Positions 28,913 through 38,012 of a stretch of DNA of 64,000 bases are shown in pieces (position 1 is the first letter of the stretch; each line of letters opens with the position of its first letter). A program made the position numbers and the translations under genes. The stretch covers positions 1-64,000 of the forward strand of contig DAIDAP010000037.1 of NCBI GenBank assembly GCA_027310565.1, given 5' to 3'. This DNA is from Chloroflexota bacterium (GTDB taxonomy: Bacteria; Chloroflexota; Limnocylindria; P2-11E). Below the pieces are notes generated by a model. It was given only the letters and a program-made list of their open reading frames with translations. It was not told the DNA's origin and did not search any database.

Positions 28913-29685
28913 GGGTCCTCTTCGTCGGCGACGTCGTCGGCCGCCCCGGGCGAAGCGCGGTGCGCGCGCTGCTGCCGGGGCTCCGGAGCGGGCTCGGCGT
29001 CGATCTCGCGATCCTGAACGGCGAGAACGCCGCGGGCGGCGCGGGGCTCACCGCCGAGATCGCGCACGAGCTGCACGCAGCCGGCGCGGACGTCGTCACC
29101 AACGGGAACCACGTGTGGGACCAGCGCCAGTTCGTCAAGGAGATCGACGGGCTCGACTTCTGCGTCCGCCCGCTGAACCTCCCGCGCGGCGTCCCCGGCC
29201 GCGGGTGGGTGATCGCCAGGGACGTGCTCGTGGTGAACGCGATCGGCCGCACCTTCATGGCGCCCGCGGACGACCCGTTCCGCGCGATCGACGCGCTCCT
29301 CGAGGAGCTGGGCACGGCAGCGCCGCGCGTCCGGGTGCTCGACTGGCACGCCGAGGCGACGAGCGAGAAGGTCGCGATGGGCTGGCACCTCGACGGGCGC
29401 TTCTCCGCCGTCTTGGGCTCGCACACGCACGTGGCGACCGCCGACGCGCGTGTGCTCCCCAGGGGCACCGCGCTCGTGACCGACACGGGCATGGTCGGCC
29501 CGCGCGACTCGGTGCTGGGGATGGATCCGTCGATCATCGTCGAGCGCTTCACCACCGGGATGCCGCGTCGCTTCGAGGTCGCGTCCGGCCCGGTGGTGTT
29601 CAACAGCGTGCTCGTCGACCTCGACGACGCGACGGGGACGGCGCGCTCGATCGAGCGCGTCGATCGGCTCTGGGAGGGCGGGTGA
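28909..29685 (+). CDS. ymdB: YmdB-family metallophosphoesterase
   Basis: 258 aa calcineurin-like phosphoesterase (TIGR00282 type; 2',3'-cyclic nucleotide phosphodiesterase). Metal-binding motifs: LFVGDVVGRPG at the N-terminus, LAILNGENAAGG, VVTNGNHVWD, and GSHTHVATAD. GTG at 28909 gives MRVLFVGDVVG, the usual family start; GTG at 28903 is possible. In Bacillus ymdB lies next to rny and acts with RNA decay and biofilm control; here it is one gene away from rny. Confidence 0.92.
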   Translation: MRVLFVGDVVGRPGRSAVRALLPGLRSGLGVDLAILNGENAAGGAGLTAEIAHELHAAGADVVTNGNHVWDQRQFVKEIDGLDFCVRPLNLPRGVPGRGWVIARDVLVVNAIGRTFMAPADDPFRAIDALLEELGTAAPRVRVLDWHAEATSEKVAMGWHLDGRFSAVLGSHTHVATADARVLPRGTALVTDTGMVGPRDSVLGMDPSIIVERFTTGMPRRFEVASGPVVFNSVLVDLDDATGTARSIERVDRLWEGG

Positions 29686-30560
29686 CCGTCGCCTTTCCGG
29701 TCGACCTGCACACGCACTCGCTGCGGTCCGACGGCGCGCTCTCGCCGACGGAGCTCGTGCGGCGCGCGGCGGAGCGCGGAGTGCGGATCCAGGCGCTCGC
29801 CGATCACGACACGCTGTCCGGCGTCGCCGAGGCGCAGGCCGAGGGTGATCGCGCGGGCGTCCGCGTCATCCCGGCGACCGAGCTCAACACCGAATCGGAG
29901 TGGGGCGACGTGCACGTGCTCGCGTACTTCGTCGATCCCGCGGACGCGGCGCTCGAGGAGCGCCTGCGGTGGCTGCGGGAGAACCGTGGCAGGCGCATCG
30001 AGCTCATGGTCGAGAACCTGGATCGGCTGGGATACCCGGTCTCGATGGAGCGCGTACGCGAGATCGCGCGAGGCGGATCGTCCCGCCCCGAGGGCGCCGA
30101 GCAGGCGATGCCGCTGGGGCGGCCCCATCTCGCGCAGGCGCTCTTCGAGGCCGGTCACGTCCCCTCGTACGACGCCGCGTTCGACACGCTCATCAGCAAG
30201 GACTCGGCGGCGTACGTGGCGCGCGTCGGCCTCGCGCCGCTCGAGGCGGTCGAGCTCGCGCGTGCGCACGGGGCGGTGCCCTCGCTCGCTCACCCCGGCA
30301 CCGTGCCGCGGCTCGACGAGGTGCTGCCGCGGCTGGTCGGGGCCGGCCTCGCCGGCATCGAGTGCTACTACGGATCGCACACGCCGGAGGAGACCGCACG
30401 GTACTTACGGCTGGCCGCCCGGTACGATCTCGTCCCGACGGGGGGCAGCGACTTTCACGGCCGCGGCGAGCACGGGGCGCCGCTCGGCGGCGTCTTCGTG
30501 CCCCGGGGGAGCGTGGACGCCCTTTACCATGTGCTCGCTGTGGAAGGGGGGAGGACCTGA
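29682..30560 (+). CDS. PHP-domain phosphoesterase (RNase AM/YciV-like)
   Basis: 292 aa, GTG start in a GTGA overlap with ymdB. PHP metal motifs: DLHTHSLRSDG near residue 8, ALADHDTLSG, IPATELNTE, SLAHPGT, and the final GGSDFHGRG. The size and order match YciV/RNase AM-like 5'-3' exonucleases or nucleotide phosphatases. Context with rny and ymdB favours an RNA or nucleotide role. Pol III beta-associated PHP is excluded by size. Confidence 0.85.
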   Translation: MTVAFPVDLHTHSLRSDGALSPTELVRRAAERGVRIQALADHDTLSGVAEAQAEGDRAGVRVIPATELNTESEWGDVHVLAYFVDPADAALEERLRWLRENRGRRIELMVENLDRLGYPVSMERVREIARGGSSRPEGAEQAMPLGRPHLAQALFEAGHVPSYDAAFDTLISKDSAAYVARVGLAPLEAVELARAHGAVPSLAHPGTVPRLDEVLPRLVGAGLAGIECYYGSHTPEETARYLRLAARYDLVPTGGSDFHGRGEHGAPLGGVFVPRGSVDALYHVLAVEGGRT

Positions 30561-31426
30561 TGGCCGGAGCGCTGCGACCCGTCGTCCTGCTCATGCTCCT
30601 CGCCTCGGTCCTCTTCGTCGCCACCGGCGCGATCGACGGCGTCTACCCCGGCGGGGCCGCCTGGTCGCTCGGCGAGCTCGCCGGTCTGTCGTACGTGTTC
30701 GCGCTGGTGAACACGTTCGTCACGATCCTCGTCTGGCGCGGCAGCGAGAAGAGCCTCGCGCTCCGCATGGGGCTCTCGCTCTTCTTCGTCGTCGAGCGGC
30801 CGCTCAGCGCCTTCTTCGTCGGCCCCAAATCGGCCGCGTCGATCGCCATCCACCTCGCCACGGCGGCGGTCGAGCTGGTCATCCTGGTATCCGCGTTCCG
30901 GGTGCGGCGTCTGGGGCACTCCGTCGGGTCGGGTGAGCTCGAGCGGCTCTTCGCGCTCGACGCCGTCACCCCGGCGGCGCCGGCCGACGAGGAGCCGCCC
31001 GCGGCGAAGCCGGCGCCGGCCGCGCGGCCTTCGTGGCTCATCGGCCTGCTGACGCTGCTGCTCGCGGTCATCTTCGTGGCCGACGGCGTCATCGCCGGCT
31101 TCGTACCGGGCGGCCGCCGCTGGGGCGTGTCCGGAGAGGAGTCCGGCTGGCTCGTGTACCTGTTCGCGATCGTCTCGCTCACCATCGCCACGCGCGCCGT
31201 CCACGGCGGGCGTCTCGCGCTGCGCCTGCTCACCGCGACCGCCCTCATCATCTTCCTCGAGCGCGCGTTCAGCCCGTTCGCGCTCCGCGTGGTCGATCCC
31301 GTCGCGCTGGGACTGCACGCCCTCGCCGCGTTCGTCGCGCTCGCGGTCGCGCTCGCGTCGGCGAGCGCCATCCGCAACGCGCGCGCGAACAGCGCCGGGG
31401 ACGTCCCTTCGCTCGAAGCGGCGTAG
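30560..31426 (+). CDS. Multi-span membrane protein, unknown
   Basis: 288 aa. Two halves, each with about four hydrophobic segments, separated by a Pro/Ala linker (PAAPADEEPPAAKPAPAARP) near residue 145. The halves look related: GAIDGVYPGGAAWSLGEL-like in the first (FVATGAIDGVYPGG) and FVADGVIAGFVPGGRRW in the second, both followed by a span, suggesting an internal duplication. No family recognised. ATG overlaps the PHP stop; GTG of moxR overlaps its own stop. Confidence 0.6.
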   Translation: MAGALRPVVLLMLLASVLFVATGAIDGVYPGGAAWSLGELAGLSYVFALVNTFVTILVWRGSEKSLALRMGLSLFFVVERPLSAFFVGPKSAASIAIHLATAAVELVILVSAFRVRRLGHSVGSGELERLFALDAVTPAAPADEEPPAAKPAPAARPSWLIGLLTLLLAVIFVADGVIAGFVPGGRRWGVSGEESGWLVYLFAIVSLTIATRAVHGGRLALRLLTATALIIFLERAFSPFALRVVDPVALGLHALAAFVALAVALASASAIRNARANSAGDVPSLEAA

Positions 31427-32388
31427 TGCGGTCCGTCCGCGACGCGGCGGCGCGTCTGGTCGAGCAGGTCGGGCGCGTCGTCGTCGGGAAGCAGCGCGCC
31501 ACCGAGCAGCTCTTCGCCGCGCTCGTCGTCGAGGGTCACGTCCTCCTGGACGACGTCCCGGGAGTGGGGAAGACGACGCTGGCCCGCGCGGTGGCGCGCT
31601 CCTTCTCGCTCTCGTTCCGGCGCATCCAGTGCACGCCCGACCTCGTGCCCTCGGACATCACCGGCGTGTCCATCTTCGACCAGCGCACCCAGACCTTCGA
31701 GTACCGCCCGGGGCCGCTCATGGCGAACCTCGTGCTGGTCGACGAGATCAACCGCGCGACGCCGCGGGCGCAGTCGAGCCTGCTCGAGGCGATGCAGGAG
31801 CGCCAGGTCACCGTCGACGAGGCGACGCACCCGCTGCCCGAGCCCTTCTGCGTCATCGCGACGCAGAACCCGGTCGAGCTCGAGGGGACCTTCCCGCTCC
31901 CCGAAGCCCAGCTCGACCGGTTCCTCTTCCTGCTGAAGCTCGGGTACCCCGACCGCGACGAGGAGGACGAGATCCTGCGGGTCCACGGCCCCGCGGCGGT
32001 GGCGCCCGAGCAGCTCGAGCCGCTGTACGACGCCGCGACGCTCGCGGCGCTGCGGGACGAGGTGCGGGCGGTGCGCGTGTCCGACGCGGTGCGCGGCTAC
32101 ATCGCGGACGTGGTGCGGGCGACGCGCACGGCGGACGGCGTCGAGCTCGGCGCGAGCCCCCGCGCGGCGCTCGCGCTCTTCCGCGCGTCGCAGGCCCACG
32201 CCGCGATCCGCGGCCGCGCGTACGTGCTTCCGGACGACGTGAAGGCGCAGGCGCCGTCGGTGCTGCGGCACCGCGTGTTCCTCGGCGCGGACGCGCAGAT
32301 GCGCGGCCGTACCGGCGCGGACGTCGTCGGCGACGTGCTCGCGCGGACACCCGTCCCGGCGGAGACCGCGGCGTCCGCCGCGGGCTGA
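31426..32388 (+). CDS. MoxR-family AAA+ ATPase
   Basis: 320 aa. Walker A DDVPGVGKTT (42-51), Walker B LVLVDEINRATPRAQ, sensor FCVIATQNPVELEGTFPLPEAQLDRF. MoxR ATPases work as chaperones with von Willebrand/DUF58 partners; the DUF58 gene follows directly and the DUF4129 membrane protein after it. GTG start overlapping the stop of the preceding gene by one base. Confidence 0.93.
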   Translation: MRSVRDAAARLVEQVGRVVVGKQRATEQLFAALVVEGHVLLDDVPGVGKTTLARAVARSFSLSFRRIQCTPDLVPSDITGVSIFDQRTQTFEYRPGPLMANLVLVDEINRATPRAQSSLLEAMQERQVTVDEATHPLPEPFCVIATQNPVELEGTFPLPEAQLDRFLFLLKLGYPDRDEEDEILRVHGPAAVAPEQLEPLYDAATLAALRDEVRAVRVSDAVRGYIADVVRATRTADGVELGASPRAALALFRASQAHAAIRGRAYVLPDDVKAQAPSVLRHRVFLGADAQMRGRTGADVVGDVLARTPVPAETAASAAG

Positions 32389-32390
32389 CG

Positions 32391-33605
32391 ATGTCGCGCA
32401 GCGGACGGTTCGAGTGGCCGATCGTCATGCTCTTCATCGTGCTCGCCGGCCTGTCGCGCTCGCCGGCGCTCATCGTCCTCGCCGCCGGCGGCGTCGTGGT
32501 GTGGCTGGTCGTGTGGCTCACCGCGCGTCTGGCGCTCGTGGCGCTGGATGCGTCGGTCGAGGTCGCCCCGGGCCGCGTCGTCGCGGGCGAGGAGGTCGTC
32601 GCCACGGTCGTCGTCGCGAACCGCAAGCCGATCCCGCTGCCGTGGCTCGACGTGCGCCTCGGGCTCCCCGACGGCATCGAGCTCGCGCGTGAGGCGCCGG
32701 GCGTGCCGCTCGCGAAGGACTTCGTGGACACCGGCTTCGCGCCCCGCGGCCACGAGCGGCTGGTGGTGCGCTTCCCGCTGCGCGTGACGCGGCGCGGCGC
32801 ATACGCCGTCGGACCGCTGCGGCTGCGCGCGAGCGACTGGCTCGGCTTCCTGTCGGTGGAACGGACCGACCCGGTGGCGCTCACCGTCGTCGCGTACCCG
32901 GTCCCGCTCGCGACGCGCGACCGCCACGTCCCCTCGCTGCGGCCGCTCGCGGAGACCGCGGTGCGCCGAGGCCTCCTGCCCGACCCGCTGCGGTTCCGCG
33001 GCATCCGCGAGCACCGCGCCGGCGACCCGCGCAAGGAGATCCACTGGAAGGCGTCGGCCCGGCTGCGGGCGCTCCAGACGAAGCTGTACGAGCCGGCCAC
33101 CAGCCTCGACGCGGTGTTCCTGGTCAACGTGGCGTCCTACGAGCGCTACTGGGTGCAGGCCGACCCCGAGGCCGCCGAGCTCGTCGTCTCGGCCGCGGCG
33201 GACCTGGTGCGCCAGGCCGCCGGCGCCGGCCGGCAGGTCGGGCTCGTCACCAACGGCATCGACAACCTCACCCACGAGCGGCCGCGCTCCGCGCTCGCGC
33301 GCGGGCCGCGCTCGCTCACCCGGAGCCTCGAGATCCTCGCCCGGCTGGGGCCCTATGCGGTGAACTCGCCGGAGGCGGTGTTCCTCGCCGAGCGCGGCCG
33401 GCTGCCCTGGGGCGCGACGCTCGTCGTCGTGACGCCGACGCTCACACGCGGCCTCGCGGCCGCGCTGCTCGCGCTGCGGCGAGCGCAGCACCGCGTCCTG
33501 GCGGTGTCGGTGCGCCCGGCGCCGCCGGACCTTGCGGCGCACCTGGCCGCGCACGGCGTCCGGCTCGACGTCCTGCGCACCGCGGAGCTGCGCCGTGCGG
33601 GCTAG
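32391..33605 (+). CDS. DUF58 protein (MoxR partner)
   Basis: 404 aa. Two membrane spans at the N-terminus (12-50), then a beta-rich domain (VEVAPGRVVAGEEVVATVVV, LPWLDVRLGLP), and the DUF58 signature FRGIREHRAGDPRKEIHWKA near residue 203 followed by LYEPATSLDAVFLVNV, the start of a von Willebrand A-like fold. It lies two bases after moxR, in the conserved moxR-DUF58-membrane protein order. Confidence 0.88.
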   Translation: MSRSGRFEWPIVMLFIVLAGLSRSPALIVLAAGGVVVWLVVWLTARLALVALDASVEVAPGRVVAGEEVVATVVVANRKPIPLPWLDVRLGLPDGIELAREAPGVPLAKDFVDTGFAPRGHERLVVRFPLRVTRRGAYAVGPLRLRASDWLGFLSVERTDPVALTVVAYPVPLATRDRHVPSLRPLAETAVRRGLLPDPLRFRGIREHRAGDPRKEIHWKASARLRALQTKLYEPATSLDAVFLVNVASYERYWVQADPEAAELVVSAAADLVRQAAGAGRQVGLVTNGIDNLTHERPRSALARGPRSLTRSLEILARLGPYAVNSPEAVFLAERGRLPWGATLVVVTPTLTRGLAAALLALRRAQHRVLAVSVRPAPPDLAAHLAAHGVRLDVLRTAELRRAG

Positions 33606-34929
33606 CGAGCTCCACGCCGCCCTCGTCGCGGCGCGCGTCTTCGTCGAGGCGGTCGCGTTCGCGTCCCTCGCGGCGGTCGCGCACGCGGTCGCCGCCGGAC
33701 GCGAGCCGCTGCCGCTCGTCGCCGCGACGCTGGTGCTCTTCGGCGCCGGGCTCCTGCTGGTCACGCTCATGCGCGAGATCGGCACCGAGCGGCGCAGCTC
33801 GGCGCTCGCCGTCGCGGCCCTCGCCGCGGCGGTGGGGACGGCGCTGCTGCTGCCGGTGCGCCAGGGCGCCGACTGGCTCGCGCTGCTCTCGCGCGCCGTC
33901 GCGTTCGGGCTGCTCGCGGAGGCGCTCCTGTGGCGCCTGCTGAGCGTCGCGCGCGGCGCGACCCGCTGGAGCGACGCGCGCAACGCGGTCCCCTTCGCCG
34001 GCCTGGCGATCGCGTTCGCGGCGCTGTGGCCGAACACCATCGAGCACGAGGCGCTGCCGCCGCTCGCGCTGCTCATGCTGGCGGCATCGGGTCTCGCCCT
34101 GTCGCTGGCGCGGACGAACGAGGAGCTGGCGCTGTTCCGCGGCACCGCCGGGACGGCCCGCGCGTCCTCCGCGACCGGCGTCACCGTCGTCATCGCGCTC
34201 GCCGCGATCCTGGCGTCGCTGTTCGCGCCCACGGTCCAGACCGCGTTCGGCCGCCTGGGCGACGCGCTCGGGCCGATCGCCGGGCAGGTGCTGTTCTGGG
34301 TGCTGCTGCCGATCGCCTACGTCGTGGGGTTCCTCGTCGAGCTGCTGCGGCCGCTCGTCTCGGGGATGTGGCCCGACCCGCGGCAGCTCGTGCCGCAGCG
34401 CTCGCCCGAGGATGAGGCCGTCCTCCTGCGCGAGATCGAGCGGAACCGTCCGCTCGTGTTCGGCGCGCTCGAGCTCGTGGCCGTCGCGTTCGCGGTGCTC
34501 TTCCTCGTGCTCATCGTCGACCGCATGCTCCGCGAGCGGCGCACGCAGCTCGCGCCCGGCGTCACGCTGGAGCGCGGCCGCGTCGCGGGGCTCGGACTGC
34601 TCGAGACGCTGCGGACGCTGCGGCCGCGCCGCGCCCGCCGCCCGCGCGCGCCGCACGACGACGGCTCGCCCGCCGCGGCGCTCCGCCTGCTCTACTGGCG
34701 CTTCCTCGCGCTCGCCGAGGCGCGGGGCGCCGGCTGGCGCGCGGCGCCCGAGACGCCGTCCGAGCACGAGACGCGCATCGCCGCCGCGGACGGCGCCTGG
34801 CGCGCCGCCACGCCGCTCGTGCGGGCGTTCGAGGAGCTGCGCTACGGCGAGATCGATCCGTCGGCGGAAACGCTCGCGCGCGCGCGCGGCGCGCTCGCGA
34901 GGGTGGAGGGCGCGCGACGCGAGTCCTAG
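33595..34929 (+). CDS. Membrane protein with C-terminal DUF4129 domain
   Basis: 444 aa, GTG start within the DUF58 end. About nine membrane spans (up to residue 320), then a cytosolic DUF4129 domain: ALRLLYWRFLALAEARGA, TPSEHETRIAAADG, LVRAFEELRYGEIDPSAET. DUF4129 proteins often end transglutaminase-like membrane proteins in MoxR-DUF58 operons; no transglutaminase core (Cys-His-Asp) is seen here. Its TAG stop overlaps the presumed CTA start of miaA. Confidence 0.75.
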   Translation: MRASELHAALVAARVFVEAVAFASLAAVAHAVAAGREPLPLVAATLVLFGAGLLLVTLMREIGTERRSSALAVAALAAAVGTALLLPVRQGADWLALLSRAVAFGLLAEALLWRLLSVARGATRWSDARNAVPFAGLAIAFAALWPNTIEHEALPPLALLMLAASGLALSLARTNEELALFRGTAGTARASSATGVTVVIALAAILASLFAPTVQTAFGRLGDALGPIAGQVLFWVLLPIAYVVGFLVELLRPLVSGMWPDPRQLVPQRSPEDEAVLLREIERNRPLVFGALELVAVAFAVLFLVLIVDRMLRERRTQLAPGVTLERGRVAGLGLLETLRTLRPRRARRPRAPHDDGSPAAALRLLYWRFLALAEARGAGWRAAPETPSEHETRIAAADGAWRAATPLVRAFEELRYGEIDPSAETLARARGALARVEGARRES

Positions 34930-35813
34930 CGGTCGTCGGCCCGACCGCGTCGGGCAAGAGCGCGCTCGCGCTGCGCGTCGCGGAGGCCGAGGGAGGGGAG
35001 ATCCTCGCCGCCGACTCGCGGCAGGTCTACCGCGGGATGGACGTCGGCACGGCCAAGGCGAGCGCGGCGGAGCGCGCGCGCGTGCCGCACCACCTGATCG
35101 ACGTCGCCGATCCCGGCGAGCGCTACGACGTCGCGCGCTACCAGCGCGAGGCGCGCGCCGCGCTGGCGGACATCGCCGGGCGCGGCCGGCTCGCCGTCGT
35201 CGTCGGCGGGACCGGCCTGTACGTGCGCGCGCTCCTCGACGGGCTCGACCTCGCGGCGGTGCCCAGCGACCCCGAGCTGCGCGCGCGCCTGGAGCGCGAG
35301 GCGGCGGCCGGGGCGGACGTGTACGCGCGGCTGCGCGAGATCGACCCGGAGGCCGCGTCGCGGGTGGACCCGCGCAACCGCCGGCGCGTGATCCGCTACC
35401 TCGAGGCGTCGCTGCTCACCGGCGGCGTGAGCGCCCGGTGGCGCCGCGACGAGGCGGTCCCGGCGACGAAGATCGGCCTCGATCCGCCGCGGCCCTGGCT
35501 CGCGGAGCGGATCGAGCGGCGCGTGCGCGACATGGTCGCCGCCGGCGTGCTGGACGAGGCGCGCGCTCTCGCGGAGCGCGGGATCGACCCGCGGCTGCCG
35601 AGCATGTCCGCGCACGGCTACGTGCACTGGGCGGCGCACCTGCGGGGCGAGATCCCTCTCGAGGCCGCGATGGCGCTCACCGTCCGGGACACGAAGGCGT
35701 ACTCGCGGCGGCAGATGACCTGGTTCCGCGGCGACCCGGCGATCCGCTGGATCGATCCGACGACCGTTGATCCGCTCAGCTTCGCGACCGCGGCGCTGGG
35801 CGCCGCCGCATAG
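34926..35813 (+). CDS. miaA: tRNA dimethylallyltransferase, apparent CTA start
   Basis: 295 aa enzyme that prenylates A37 of tRNAs. The P-loop GPTASGKS (5-12), LAADSRQVYRGMDVGTAK, HHLIDVADP, VVVGGTGLYVRALLDG and the tRNA-binding RDTKAYSRRQMTWFRG are complete. The frame has no ATG, GTG or TTG before the P-loop; the first ATG (35037) is the Met of YRGMDVGT and would lose the ATP/prenyl-PP site. The best start is CTA at 34926, overlapping the upstream TAG as CTAG and giving MAVVGPTASGKS. ACG at 34917 is an alternative. Confidence 0.9.
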   Translation, partial: LAVVGPTASGKSALALRVAEAEGGEILAADSRQVYRGMDVGTAKASAAERARVPHHLIDVADPGERYDVARYQREARAALADIAGRGRLAVVVGGTGLYVRALLDGLDLAAVPSDPELRARLEREAAAGADVYARLREIDPEAASRVDPRNRRRVIRYLEASLLTGGVSARWRRDEAVPATKIGLDPPRPWLAERIERRVRDMVAAGVLDEARALAERGIDPRLPSMSAHGYVHWAAHLRGEIPLEAAMALTVRDTKAYSRRQMTWFRGDPAIRWIDPTTVDPLSFATAALGAAA

Positions 35814-35820
35814 TTACTTC

Positions 35821-37110
35821 GTGATCGAGACACGGACCCCGGCGGAGCGGGCGTACCTCGTCGGGCTCGGCCTGCCGCGCTCCCGTTTCGACGCGGACGA
35901 CTCGCTCGACGAGCTCGCGTCGCTCGTCGAGACCTCCGACGCGGTCGTCGTCGGCCGTGCCGTGCAGCAGCGGCGCGCGCCGGACCCGAACACCTGGGTG
36001 GGGAAGGGCAAGGCCGCGGAGGTCGCGGCGGAGGCGTCGCGTCTGGGCGCGGACGTCATCGTCGCGGACGAGGAGCTCACGCCGACGCAGCAGCGCGGGC
36101 TCGAGGAGATCACCGGGAAGCGCGTCGTCGATCGGTCCGCCGTGATCCTCGACATCTTCGCCCGCCACGCGCTGACCAAGGAGGGCCGCGTGCAGGTCGA
36201 GCTCGCGCAGCTCGAGTACACCCTCCCGCGCCTGCGCGGCATGTGGCGGCACCTCGAGCGTCCGGGCGGCGGCATCGGCACCCGCGGCCCGGGCGAGACG
36301 CAGCTCGAGAGCGACCGCCGCGTGCTCGAGCGCCGCCTCGCCGACCTGCGCGCGCGCCTCGACGAGGTGCGCAAGCAGCGCGAGCGCGGCCGGCGCGCGC
36401 GGGGCCGGGAGGGCCTCTACCTCGCGGCGCTCGTCGGCTACACCAACGCCGGGAAGTCGACGCTCATGAACGCGCTCTCCGGCGCCGGGGTCCTCGTGGC
36501 CGATCAGCCGTTCGCCACGCTCGATCCCACGACGCGGCGCGTCGCGCTCGACGGGGGCACGGTGATCCTCGTCTCCGACACGGTGGGCTTCGTGAACAAG
36601 CTCCCGCCGACGCTCGTCGCCGCGTTCCGCGCGACGCTCGAGGAGCTCTCCGACGCGGACCTGCTCGTGCACGTCGTCGACGTCGGCCACCCGAACCTCC
36701 ACGAGCGGATGAGCGTCGTGCGCGAGACGCTGGGGACGCTCGGTCTCGGCGAGCGCACGGTGCAGGTCGTCTTCAACAAGGCGGACGTCCTCCGCGGCGC
36801 GGAGGGGGACGCGCTGCGCGAGGCGCTCGGCGCGGAGTTCCCCGACGCGCTCTTCGCCTCCGCGACGACGCGTGAGGGCGTCGACGCGCTGCGCGCGCGT
36901 GTGGCCGCGCACGCGGCCTCCGGGTGGCGGCGCGTGAGGGTGACCGTCCCGTACCGGGATGGCGCGCTCGTGCAGCGTGTGCGCGAGCGCGGATCGCTGC
37001 ACGGGACGGCGTACGGCGAGGCGGGGATCGAGATCGACGCGGACGTGCCCGCGGACCTCGCCGCGGAGCTATCGGGCAAGCATGTCGGCGCGCAGCGGAC
37101 GCGACGCTAG
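35821..37110 (+). CDS. hflX: Ribosome-associated GTPase HflX
   Basis: 429 aa. N-terminal HflX domain with GKGKAAEVAAEASRLGAD and VQVELAQLEYTLPRLRGMW, the Gly-rich GGGIGTRGPGETQLE, a coiled-coil linker, then the G domain: GYTNAGKST (G1), DTVGFVNKLP (G3), VFNKADVL (G4). HflX splits stalled ribosomes. GTG at 35821 chosen; CATAGT lies six bases before it, which may be an internal leaderless promoter, since miaA ends only seven bases upstream. It converges with the sulfurtransferase gene (4-base tail overlap). Confidence 0.94.
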   Translation: MIETRTPAERAYLVGLGLPRSRFDADDSLDELASLVETSDAVVVGRAVQQRRAPDPNTWVGKGKAAEVAAEASRLGADVIVADEELTPTQQRGLEEITGKRVVDRSAVILDIFARHALTKEGRVQVELAQLEYTLPRLRGMWRHLERPGGGIGTRGPGETQLESDRRVLERRLADLRARLDEVRKQRERGRRARGREGLYLAALVGYTNAGKSTLMNALSGAGVLVADQPFATLDPTTRRVALDGGTVILVSDTVGFVNKLPPTLVAAFRATLEELSDADLLVHVVDVGHPNLHERMSVVRETLGTLGLGERTVQVVFNKADVLRGAEGDALREALGAEFPDALFASATTREGVDALRARVAAHAASGWRRVRVTVPYRDGALVQRVRERGSLHGTAYGEAGIEIDADVPADLAAELSGKHVGAQRTRR

Positions 37111-37961
37111 CTGCGGCCGACGATGATCGGGAGGGCCGGGTCGTTGCCCCATTCCTCCCACGAGCCGTCGTACGTGCGTACGTCGTCGTGGCCGAGCGCG
37201 GTCAGGACGAGGTGCGTGAACGCGGCGCGCACGCCGGCCTGGCAATACGTGATGGTCGCGGTCTCCGGCCCGAAGCCCGCGGTCGCGTAGAGCTCCTCGA
37301 TCTCGTCCGCGTCGCGCAGCGTCCAGTCGTCCTCCAGCGCGTCCCGCCAGAGCAGGTGCACCGCTCCGGGGATGTGCCCGCCGCGCGCCGCGCGCTTCTC
37401 CTCGCCGGTGAACTCGCTCTCACGGCGCACGTCGAGCAGCCAGGGATCGCCGCTGCGGACCGCGGCGAGCACCTCCTCCTTCGACGCGATGACGCCCTCG
37501 CGCGGCCGCGGGGTGAAGCGCGCGGTGGGCGGTGTGACCGCGCCGGCCTCCGTCGGGCGGCCCTCGCGCAGCCACTTCTGGATCCCGCCCTCCATGACCG
37601 ACATCCGATCGTGCCCGTAGCGCCGCAGGCCCAGCCAGAGCCGCGCGGCGTGATGGCCGCCCTCGGCGTCGTAGCCGATGACGTGCGTGCCGTCGCCGAT
37701 GCCGAGCCGCTCCATCGCGCGCGCGAACGCGTCCGGCCCGGGGAGCATCCACATGGGATGGCCCGACGGGGGCGGGGGAGCGGAGAGATCGCGCGACCAG
37801 TCCAGGTGCACGGCGCCCGGCAGGTGCGCCGCGAGGTAGTCGGCGCCGGCGTCGCCGTCGAAGCGGAAGCGGCAGTCGACGACGCGCACGCCGGGATCGC
37901 CGTGGCGGGCCGCGACCTCGTCGGTCGAGGCGAAGAGCGCTGGACGAGCGAAGCCGCTCAC
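37107..37961 (-). CDS. Two-domain sulfurtransferase (rhodanese/SseA family)
   Basis: 284 aa. Tandem rhodanese domains: an inactive N-terminal one (VRVVDCRFRFDG, YDAEGGHHAARLWLGLRRYG where the catalytic loop lacks Cys) and an active C-terminal one with C240 in TYCQAGVRAAF. The loop CQAGVRA is neither classic rhodanese (CRKGVT) nor classic mercaptopyruvate type (CGSGVT), so the donor is uncertain. GTG start; TAGAGT stands exactly six bases before it, a leaderless-type promoter. Divergent from the thioredoxin-fold gene. Confidence 0.88.
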   Translation of the reverse strand: MSGFARPALFASTDEVAARHGDPGVRVVDCRFRFDGDAGADYLAAHLPGAVHLDWSRDLSAPPPPSGHPMWMLPGPDAFARAMERLGIGDGTHVIGYDAEGGHHAARLWLGLRRYGHDRMSVMEGGIQKWLREGRPTEAGAVTPPTARFTPRPREGVIASKEEVLAAVRSGDPWLLDVRRESEFTGEEKRAARGGHIPGAVHLLWRDALEDDWTLRDADEIEELYATAGFGPETATITYCQAGVRAAFTHLVLTALGHDDVRTYDGSWEEWGNDPALPIIVGRS

Positions 37962-38012
37962 GCGCAGACTCTAGACCGCGCCGCCGCGCGTCGGCGGATG
38001 GGGGATGCAGCC

